DNA from: JBGOTP01 sp041476545
GTDB taxonomy: Bacteria > Acidobacteriota > Vicinamibacteria > Vicinamibacterales > CAVVIG01
NCBI GenBank assembly: GCA_041476545.1
Contig: JBGOTP010000063.1
Span: 1-17,673, forward strand
Reading direction: 5' to 3'
DNA length: 17,673 nucleotides
The position numbers and the translations under genes were made by a program. This document shows positions 13,307 through 17,673 of this stretch, piece by piece (positions within the stretch are counted from its first letter, which is position 1; every line of letters begins with the position of its first letter). The notes beneath the pieces were generated by a model. The model was given only the letters and a program-made list of their open reading frames with translations, made no database searches and was not told the origin of the DNA.

Positions 13307-13402
13307 GCCGTTCGCGCTCCAGCCAAACTTGAGATTGACCCGCTGCCGATATTTCGACCCGGAACACTTGCCATGAATCGCCTGGATCACGACAATCTGC
13401 GG

Positions 13403-14185
13403 ATGACTGACCATGTGCTCAGTGAAAAGTCTGGCGGAGTGCTCGCGCTGACGTTGAACCGCCCCGAAAAGAAGAACGCCTTGACGCGGGCGATGTATCA
13501 GGCGCTTGCCGACGGTATCAACGGAGCCGAACATGATCCCGATGTTCGCTGCGTGCTCATTCAGGCCGAGGGCGACGCCTTCACGGCCGGAAACGACCTG
13601 GCCGACTTCGCGGTTGTTGGTCGCGGCGAGGCCCCGGAATCAGCACCCCCGCGAACGAATCCCCTGCTGGATGCGCTCACTCGGGCCCGGACGCCAATCG
13701 TCGCAGCGGTGAACGGACGGGCCGTCGGCATCGGCACAACGATGCTTTTACACTGCGATCTGGTGTTCGTCTCAGACGATGTGGTCCTGACGACGCCGTT
13801 TGTGAACCTCGCGCTGGTCCCGGAAGCGGCGTCCAGCCTGACGCTGCCGGCGCGCATCGGTCATGCTCGAGCGTTTGCCATGTTCGTGCTTGGCGAGCCG
13901 GTCGATGCCGTGAAGGCGGTCGCCTGGGGTATCGCGAATGCATCCTGTCCGAGGACGGAGTTGCGTGCCCGGGCTCGCAGCGCGGCAGACGCCATCGCGG
14001 CCCGGCCGGCGTCGGCGGTCGTGCTGACCAAAGGCCTGATGCGCGATCCGGTAGCGCTGGCCGCGCGCATGGAGATCGAGGGCGTCCATTTCGCCGATCA
14101 ACTGAAATCACCGGAGGCCAAGGAAGCGTTCGCCGCGTTCGCGGAGAAGCGTGCTCCTGACTTTTCCAAGCTGGCCCGCTCGTGA
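13403..14185 (+). CDS. Enoyl-CoA hydratase/isomerase family protein (crotonase fold)
   Basis: This is a 260-residue cytoplasmic enzyme. It has the N-terminal crotonase signature LALTLNRPEKKNALTRAMYQ (14-33), the oxyanion-hole segments DAFTAGNDLADF (58-69) and NGRAVGIGTTMLLHCDLV (104-121), and the substrate-pocket region FVNLALVPEAASS (133-145). Glu141 sits at the usual second catalytic glutamate. The first catalytic glutamate appears replaced (TTPF at 130-133), so an isomerase or a hydratase of narrower range is possible. It probably acts in fatty-acid or aromatic acyl-CoA breakdown. I start at ATG 13403 (MTDHVL, typical of the family); ATG 13373 would add ten residues. Its stop overlaps the GTG of the SDR fragment (GTGA), indicating a former two-gene operon. 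Confidence 0.87.
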   Translation: MTDHVLSEKSGGVLALTLNRPEKKNALTRAMYQALADGINGAEHDPDVRCVLIQAEGDAFTAGNDLADFAVVGRGEAPESAPPRTNPLLDALTRARTPIVAAVNGRAVGIGTTMLLHCDLVFVSDDVVLTTPFVNLALVPEAASSLTLPARIGHARAFAMFVLGEPVDAVKAVAWGIANASCPRTELRARARSAADAIAARPASAVVLTKGLMRDPVALAARMEIEGVHFADQLKSPEAKEAFAAFAEKRAPDFSKLARS

Positions 14186-14412
14186 GCGCGAGTCTGGCGG
14201 GCAAGACGCTGTTTATCACGGGTGCCAGCCGCGGCATCGGCCTGGCCATCGCGCTCCGGGCCGCCCGCGACGGCGCCAACGTGGCGATCGCGGCCAAAAC
14301 CGTGGAGCCGCACAAGTATCTGCCTGGCACCATTCATTCAGCGGCGAAAGAGATCGAAGCAGAGCGACTTCATCCCGCCACCACCGGATCAGCGCACCGG
14401 CATCCGCTATGA
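14182..14412 (+). pseudogene. N-terminal fragment of a short-chain dehydrogenase (SDR)
   Basis: It starts at GTG 14182, overlapping the crotonase stop by four bases. Residues 1-61 are a normal SDR beginning: LAGKTLFITGASRGIGLAIA with the TGxxxGIG nucleotide-binding loop (14-20), then AARDGANVAIAAKTVEPHKY and LPGTIHSAAKEIEAE. This opening resembles HSDL2-like SDRs with a hydroxysteroid-dehydrogenase-type signature. After about 14365 the frame turns into unrelated sequence and stops at 14412, about 200 residues short of a full SDR. The catalytic Ser-Tyr-Lys region is missing, so it cannot be an active reductase. The deletion runs into the promoter region of the next gene. Confidence 0.78.
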
Positions 14413-14431
14413 TGTGCGCTATGGAGGGCGC

Positions 14432-14902
14432 ATGACGTTCCTGAAGAAGCTGACGATCGGCGCATGGATTCTGAGCGCGGCGACGGTGGCCCTGGCGCAG
14501 GACGGCGGAATCCAGGTTTGGGGCGTCCGCGTGCTCGCGACCGATCCCGAGGCCATCGCCGCGTTCTACGAGAAGGCCTTCGGCATGTCAGAGGTCGCGC
14601 GGCCGGTCAACTCTGCCACGACGAAGGAGATCCTCCTCAACTTCGGGGCGACTCCTGACATCGCCAAGCGAGCCGCCACGACATCAATTGTGATCTACAC
14701 GCGCCCCGCCACCGCGCCGGCCGGCGCGATGGCATCACTCATCCTCCGCGTGCCGGATCTCGATAAGGCAATCCAGGCGGTGAAGGCCAACGGCGGGACG
14801 GCCACGCGGCCGCCAGGCCGGAATGCCGTGGTCAACGTGAGCTACGCGTTCGTCACGGATCCTGATGGCAATCAGATCGAGCTGGTCATGGAGGCGAAGT
14901 AG
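14432..14902 (+). CDS. Exported VOC-family (glyoxalase/dioxygenase-like) protein
   Basis: The 156-residue protein has a signal peptide (1-22, LTIGAWILSAATVALAQ) followed by one VOC domain: WGVRVLATDPEAIAAFYEKA (30-49), FGMSEVARP, ASLILRVPDLDKAIQAVKAN (101-120), and the closing AFVTDPDGNQIELVMEAK (139-156) with Glu150 as a likely metal ligand. Single-domain VOC proteins work as dimers and include glyoxalases, resistance proteins and dioxygenases; an exported one is less common and its substrate is unknown. The start is supported by GGAGG four bases before the ATG. A TATGAT box at 14408-14413 could be a -10 site, but no -35 is clear. The 21-bp tandem array follows directly. Confidence 0.86.
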   Translation: MTFLKKLTIGAWILSAATVALAQDGGIQVWGVRVLATDPEAIAAFYEKAFGMSEVARPVNSATTKEILLNFGATPDIAKRAATTSIVIYTRPATAPAGAMASLILRVPDLDKAIQAVKANGGTATRPPGRNAVVNVSYAFVTDPDGNQIELVMEAK

Positions 14903-14906
14903 AGGA

Positions 14907-15325
14907 GGTCGAGATCCGCGTAGTCTGAGTCGAGATTCGAGGTGGTGGAGTCGAGATCTGCGTGTCCTCAGTCGAGATTCAGGGAGCCAGAGTCGAGATT
15001 CGCGTGGTCAGCGGCGAGATTTCGTGACGCCCGTCGGCGTCTCGATGGATCCGAGGCCGCATCGGGCGCATCGGTCGCGGGATCGGCGACACCAGCTTCG
15101 GGATCGGCGGCATCAGCGCGTGTGATCGGTGACGCCACTGGCGACATCCGGCAGTCAGAACCCTTTGTTCAGGCGTCAGCCCCGCAGATCCGGGCGGCAG
15201 ATCTGTTTGCCTGGCCGTCAGCCGGCGATGCTCGGCCGTCAGACCTTCATGATCGGGGGTCAGCTCTCCGGATCGGTGGATCCGGCCTCGGGATCCGCGC
15301 ACGTGACCTCGGGATCGGTGCATCA
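14907..15325. repeat. Degenerate tandem array with 21-bp period (about 20 units)
   Basis: In the first block GAGAT recurs at 14911, 14932, 14953, 14974, 14995 and 15016, exactly 21 bases apart (unit GTCGAGATTCGCGTGG-like). A middle block keeps GATCGG or CATCCG at 15081, 15102, 15124 and 15145. A third keeps GTCAG at 15154, 15175, 15217, 15238 and 15259. A last block has GATCGG or GATCCG at 15271, 15292 and 15313. Because 21 is a multiple of three, several frames stay open as seven-residue repeats on both strands, but I see no ribosome-binding site or protein-like fold. It occupies most of the 558-bp gap between the VOC gene and the regulator remnant. Confidence 0.85.
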
Positions 15326-15337
15326 GTACAAATGAAA

Positions 15338-15450
15338 CCCCGTTGCTCCGTTCCTCCGTGTTGATCCGTTCCCTCCGTCCCCTCCGTTCTCTCCCATCCC
15401 TTTCACAACTTATTTCGCTCCGCCTGTTTGTCCGTTGCCTCCCCGTCCGA
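15338..15450. repeat. Pyrimidine-rich tract with CTCCGTT/CCCTCCGT repeats
   Basis: The plus strand is strongly biased to C and T, with loose repeats of CTCCGTTC and CCCTCCGTCC. The minus strand is correspondingly purine-rich with several GG to GGGG runs. It lies directly before the winged-helix remnant. No promoter motif stands out. Confidence 0.5.
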
Positions 15451-15460
15451 CAATCGGCGT

Positions 15461-16069
15461 GTGCGCGTCGCCACTCAGAATCGGATCTACCGCTTCGGCC
15501 GGTTCACATTCGACCCGCACCTCCGTCGTCTGACGCGCGGGGCGCGCGTCGTCGCGCTCCACGACCGGTCGATGGACGTTCTGGTTGTTCTCCTGGATCA
15601 CGCCGGCGAGTTCGTCAGCAAGCGGCTCGGGTACCGGCTGCTGGTGACAGAATCGTCCTCAGCTGCGTCGTCGTCGGCTGACACGGCAGACGCGGACCTC
15701 TCGGCTGACTTCTCGCCCGACTTCTCACCCCACTTCTCAATCGACGAGCTGCTCGAGCCGCATCGCGCGTTTATCACCGGCCTTGCGGCGATCGAAACGC
15801 TGGGACGCGATGCGGTGGCTCGCGCGCACGACGCATTTGCCGAGGCGCTGCGCCTCTGTCCGGATGATGCCGCGTCGCACGCCGAGCAGACAAGAGTGAA
15901 CGAGCGATGCTTCTCGGTGGTGATGTGGGAATCGCCTGGGAGCTTCACCAGGCTCTTGTCCGGCCACTTGAGCGTGCTGGGCTCGATCGTGCTGAACTGC
16001 GTTCAGAGTTCGAGCGAGTGTACGTCGCGATCGACAAGGAGTACCTCTGGGCAGACGGTGACCGGTTGA
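15461..16069 (+). pseudogene. Winged-helix/TPR regulator with recognition helix deleted
   Basis: From GTG 15461 the frame gives NRIYRFGRFTFDPHLRRLTR and ALHDRSMDVLVVLLDHAGEF, the N-terminal half of an OmpR/CadC-type winged-helix domain. It then jumps from FVSK to RLGYRLLV, the last wing strand. About 40-45 residues that contain the DNA-recognition helix are missing, yet the frame is preserved. A Ser/Asp linker with DFSP-DFSP-HFSI repeats (12-bp units near 15709-15743) follows, then a TPR-like segment LLEPHRAFITGLAAIETLGR and VARAHDAFAEALRLCPDDAA. After about 15895 the frame has no family-like sequence, and the next gene starts in another frame at 15907. Intact relatives carry several more TPRs. 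It can no longer bind DNA in the usual way. Confidence 0.68.
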
Positions 16070-16197
16070 AGCGCTGGATGAAACTTGCGCTGGCAAGGTT
16101 CTGGTTGAATCCGCGGGCGATTCTCGGCCGAGAGGCCGCCATGCGAATATTCGGGAGACGTTCGCTTTCGGGACAGATTCCGCGGATTGGCGCATGA
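15907..16197 (+). CDS. Unrecognised 96-residue protein, possibly N-terminally truncated
   Basis: The frame encodes WELHQALVRPLERAGLDRAE, LRSEFERVYVAIDKEYLWAD and a basic, aromatic C-terminus (RLKRWMKLALARFWLNPRAI). It looks like folded, mostly helical protein, but I know no family. It starts at ATG 15907 inside the decayed 3' part of the winged-helix remnant, without a clear ribosome-binding site, so the true N-terminus may have been lost in the same rearrangement. Its stop overlaps the next ATG as ATGA (16194-16197), a strong sign that both genes are translated together and that this frame is genuine. Confidence 0.55.
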   Translation: MLLGGDVGIAWELHQALVRPLERAGLDRAELRSEFERVYVAIDKEYLWADGDRLKRWMKLALARFWLNPRAILGREAAMRIFGRRSLSGQIPRIGA

Positions 16198-16568
16198 CGG
16201 GAGGCGAAGGGACGGAATGGCTCGCCGGAAGCCACGCAGACAAATGGAGCGACTATCCTGAATCGATGCAGGGATTGCACCTAATTGGTGAGAGGACGTG
16301 GCTGGTTCGCCCCGAATGGGAGTGGCCTAGAGAGGAGAGGCGCCGAGGCCTGATCGCTGGGCCGTTGGACGGAGCTGTCCAACGGCGGGCGATCGAACCT
16401 CCGAGATTTGAGTCGCTCGGCGAGGGCTGGCTGGTCTTGGCCACAGCAGAGGCAGTCGATGCAATGCGGCGCATCGCGCCTTCGACGCAGGTTCACTTGT
16501 GGGTCGAGCGACACTCGCACGGCGACAAGCCGTACGATGGAAGCTGGCATCTTTCGAGAGCGTTGTAG
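16194..16568 (+). CDS. Unrecognised 124-residue protein coupled to the upstream gene
   Basis: It begins at ATG 16194, overlapping the stop of the previous gene by four bases (ATGA). It contains GLHLIGERTWLVRPEWEWPR, FESLGEGWLVLATAEAVDAM and a His-rich turn HLWVERHSHGD before DGSWHLSRAL. The many Trp residues and the alternation of hydrophobic strands suggest a small alpha/beta or beta-rich domain; no signal peptide or membrane segment is present. No known family is recognised. The pair with the upstream 96-residue protein may act together. The stop is TAG 16566-16568. Confidence 0.58.
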   Translation: MTGGEGTEWLAGSHADKWSDYPESMQGLHLIGERTWLVRPEWEWPREERRRGLIAGPLDGAVQRRAIEPPRFESLGEGWLVLATAEAVDAMRRIAPSTQVHLWVERHSHGDKPYDGSWHLSRAL

Positions 16569-16636
16569 ACCGGCGGAATGCGTGCGCGCCGGCTCTTCCT
16601 GGCGGAGATGGCGGCAAGGCGATCACTGAACCCGCT

Positions 16637-16656
16637 CGGTGAGTGTTTTCTCACCG
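16637..16656. other. Hairpin in the gap before the UPF0175 gene
   Basis: CGGTGAG and CTCACCG form a perfect 7-bp stem around TGTTTT, about 70 bases after the stop of the coupled unknown pair. There is no T-run on the plus strand after the stem, so it is at best a weak terminator. Confidence 0.35.
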
Positions 16657-16733
16657 TAAGCGGCTCGACCCGTCGGCCGCGCGAGGACGCAGGATGACGG
16701 CCTGTTCGCTGCGGATTCTGCTACTCTAGCATC

Positions 16734-17003
16734 GTGAAGATTACGGTCGAATTGCCGGGCGATATTGCGCAGCGACCGGATCCCGGCCAGCAAGCGCTTG
16801 AAGCACTCGCGATCGAGGGCTACCGGTCCGGCGCGTTGACGCACTACGAAGCAGGCCAACTGCTGCAGCTGTCGCGGTTCGAGTTCGATGGATTGCTCAA
16901 GCGCCGCAACATCGACGCCCACGCGTACGACGTCGAGGATTTCGATCAGGACCTCGAGACGCTCGAACGACTCGAGGCGAGCGGCCTGATGCCCCGGTCG
17001 TGA
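16734..17003 (+). CDS. UPF0175-family protein, probable antitoxin
   Basis: This 89-residue protein starts at GTG 16734. ALEALAIEGYRSGALTHYEA followed by GQLLQLSRFEFDGLLKRRNI (21-60) is the UPF0175 pattern, a small helix-turn-helix-like protein usually encoded just before a PIN-domain protein of the DUF3368 group. The acidic C-terminus (DVEDFDQDLETLERLEASG) fits toxin binding. The stop codon TGA (17001-17003) overlaps the GTG of the DUF3368 remnant (GTGA). No strong ribosome-binding site precedes the start, and TACTCT at 16722-16727 is a possible weak -10 box. The antitoxin looks complete while its toxin is broken. Confidence 0.82.
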   Translation: MKITVELPGDIAQRPDPGQQALEALAIEGYRSGALTHYEAGQLLQLSRFEFDGLLKRRNIDAHAYDVEDFDQDLETLERLEASGLMPRS

Positions 17004-17137
17004 TCGTCGTCGTCGCTGATACCTCTCCGCTCAACTACCTCGTTCAGATTCGTTGCGACCACGTCCTGCCCGCGCTGTACGAACGCGTCTTCGTGCCCAC
17101 GGCTGTCGCGCCGGAGCCTCCAGCGCTTGCGACGTGA
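17000..17137 (+). pseudogene. N-terminal fragment of a DUF3368-type PIN toxin
   Basis: GTG 17000 begins MIVVVADTSPLNYLVQI and continues HVLPALYERVFVPTAVAPE, the standard first 40 residues of DUF3368 PIN proteins, with the first catalytic Asp in ADTSPLNYL. Family-like sequence ends there, the frame closes at TGA 17135-17137, and about 110 residues with the other acidic residues are missing. It is the expected partner of the UPF0175 antitoxin, overlapping it by four bases, and must be inactive. Confidence 0.75.
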
Positions 17138-17159
17138 GACCGATGTACGGCGCCGTGGC

Positions 17160-17234
17160 ATGACCGAGGAACAGGTCGAGACGACGGTCGATCGCGCCGT
17201 TCAGGATTACCGAGCCGAGCCGCGTAGCCGTTAG
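17160..17234 (+). pseudogene. C-terminal tail of a small antitoxin-like gene
   Basis: In the frame ending at TAG 17232-17234, the codons give RRETDVRRRGMTEEQVETTV and then DRAVQDYRAEPRSR. The acidic helix with EEQVETTVDRAV resembles the toxin-binding tail of small antitoxins. The open frame runs back to about 17112, where it joins the DUF3368 fragment in a different frame, so the start of this gene has been lost at the junction. Its stop overlaps the GTG of the next PIN gene by one base, as expected for an antitoxin-toxin pair. The ATG at 17160 would allow a 24-residue peptide, but nothing suggests it is used. Confidence 0.45.
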
Positions 17235-17437
17235 TGCACCAGGTCGTTCCCGATTCCAACGTATTCATTTCTGCGCTCGTTTACGGCGGTAAACCCCTTC
17301 AACTGCTCGCAATGGGCGTTGAGCAGGAAGTCACGCTCCTCACGTCACCTGCGATCCTCGAAGAGACGGCGAACAACGACATTCCTCGACGCGGTAGAAC
17401 GCGCCTTCATTCAACGATAGGTGTACATCATTCATAA
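17234..17437 (+). pseudogene. Truncated PIN-domain toxin (COG1569-like)
   Basis: GTG 17234 begins HQVVPDSNVFISALVYGGKP followed by LLTSPAILEE (residues 35-44), the usual start of PIN toxins of the COG1569 group, including the first Asp in PDSN. After about residue 45 the sequence (NNDIPRRGRTRLHSTIGVHH) is unrelated, and the frame stops at 17437, about 70-80 residues early. The remaining active-site acids are missing. It overlaps the stop of the antitoxin-like tail by one base. Confidence 0.72.
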
Positions 17438-17473
17438 CACCTGAGCGCTGATTGCGAAGGCCGCGACGCCGCC

Positions 17474-17673
17474 TCACCGAGCGCCGGAGGACGGCAGGCT
17501 TGCCAGCGTCGGCGTGCGCGCCTTCGCGACGATCTCGGCCAGCGGCATCGCCATGAGCGTGAACGCCGCAACAAACAACGGCCAGTTGAAGGTTGTCGGC
17601 AGCACCCGTCTCGTCGCGTCGAGGCCCTGGTCGACCACCCGAAGCGAGTCCGCCATGAATACGTACAGAGCCA
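17474..17673 (-). CDS. C-terminal end of a membrane protein (partial)
   Basis: The minus-strand frame is open to the window edge and ends at 17474. It reads LYVFMADSLRVVDQGLDATR, then the hydrophobic segment FNWPLFVAAFTLMAMPLAEI and a short polar tail ending LPSSGAR. The Met at 17656 is probably internal, since the frame continues upstream with protein-like residues (ALYVF). At least one transmembrane helix is likely (residues WPLFVAAFTLMAMPLAEIV). The family is not recognised. Confidence 0.6.
   Translation of the reverse strand, partial: ALYVFMADSLRVVDQGLDATRRVLPTTFNWPLFVAAFTLMAMPLAEIVAKARTPTLASLPSSGAR

Noticed and set aside
12836..13402. Long N-terminal extension of the crotonase gene
   Set aside because: The extension runs through the 281-bp inverted-repeat element and reads as Arg-rich non-protein sequence; family similarity starts only at about 13403.
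14222..14431. Upstream extension of the VOC gene frame
   Set aside because: It overlaps the SDR fragment in another frame, and a good ribosome-binding site and signal peptide mark the start at 14432.
14979..15323. Protein of seven-residue repeats on the minus strand of the 21-bp array
   Set aside because: Open frames are expected because the period is a multiple of three; no ribosome-binding site or stable repeat consensus supports translation.
14907..15325. CRISPR array
   Set aside because: Units follow each other every 21 bp with no alternation of constant repeats and unique spacers, and there are no cas genes.

Overview
The window is GC-rich bacterial DNA with mostly short intergenic gaps. 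I infer an Acidobacteriota genome, probably of the Vicinamibacteria type. The grounds are many secreted proteins with Gly/Ala/Pro/Arg-rich linkers, SpoIIE-type phosphatases joined to FHA, GAF or SnoaL-like domains, a winged-helix plus TPR regulator, scattered GTAGCG...GGCT...AGCC hairpin repeats, GGCTGGA heptamer runs, and many small toxin-antitoxin genes. No rRNA, tRNA, CRISPR array or complete transposase gene is visible, so the taxonomy is an inference from gene content only.

Layout. Positions 1-2327: the tail of a PHM-like copper protein, translationally coupled to a secreted alpha/beta hydrolase, then a convergent secreted cupin. Positions 2374-4799: a small unknown gene coupled to an FHA-GAF-PP2C phosphatase, then a broken GAF sensor gene. 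Positions 4801-6670 (minus strand): a His/Met-rich secreted barrel-like protein preceded by a small Cys/His-rich exported protein, likely a metal-handling pair. Positions 6701-8432: a SnoaL-SpoIIE fusion phosphatase bracketed by two same-orientation copies of an unusual 187-bp foldable repeat. Positions 8598-9353: an apparently truncated unknown gene and a heptamer repeat. Positions 9373-10858 (minus strand): a YtrA-type GntR repressor with its probable operator, followed by a DUF1648 membrane protein. Positions 10906-11765: a Uma2-like gene fragment and a Phd/VapC toxin-antitoxin pair whose toxin has gained an early stop. Positions 11776-12864 (minus strand): a secreted metallo-beta-lactamase-fold hydrolase. 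Positions 12928-13306: a 281-bp element with perfect 15-bp inverted ends, plus copies of another dispersed repeat. Positions 13403-14902: a crotonase, a truncated SDR and an exported VOC protein. Positions 14907-15450: a 21-bp-period tandem array and a pyrimidine-rich tract. Positions 15461-16568: a winged-helix/TPR regulator that has lost its recognition helix, and two coupled unknown genes. Positions 16734-17437: a run of toxin-antitoxin genes, mostly broken. Positions 17474-17673 (minus strand): the end of a membrane protein.

The window mixes intact secreted-enzyme and signalling genes with an unusual load of gene fragments and small repeats. At least eight coding remnants are visible, so this looks like an accessory region undergoing rearrangement. 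The strongest unexplained signal is the 187-bp repeat pair at 6701-6887 and 8246-8432. The two copies agree at about 92% in the core. Their central stem differs by paired, compensating changes. Their outermost 15 bp arms are unrelated between copies yet complementary within each copy. This points to selection on a folded structure, or to insertion of a 157-bp element into palindromic targets.
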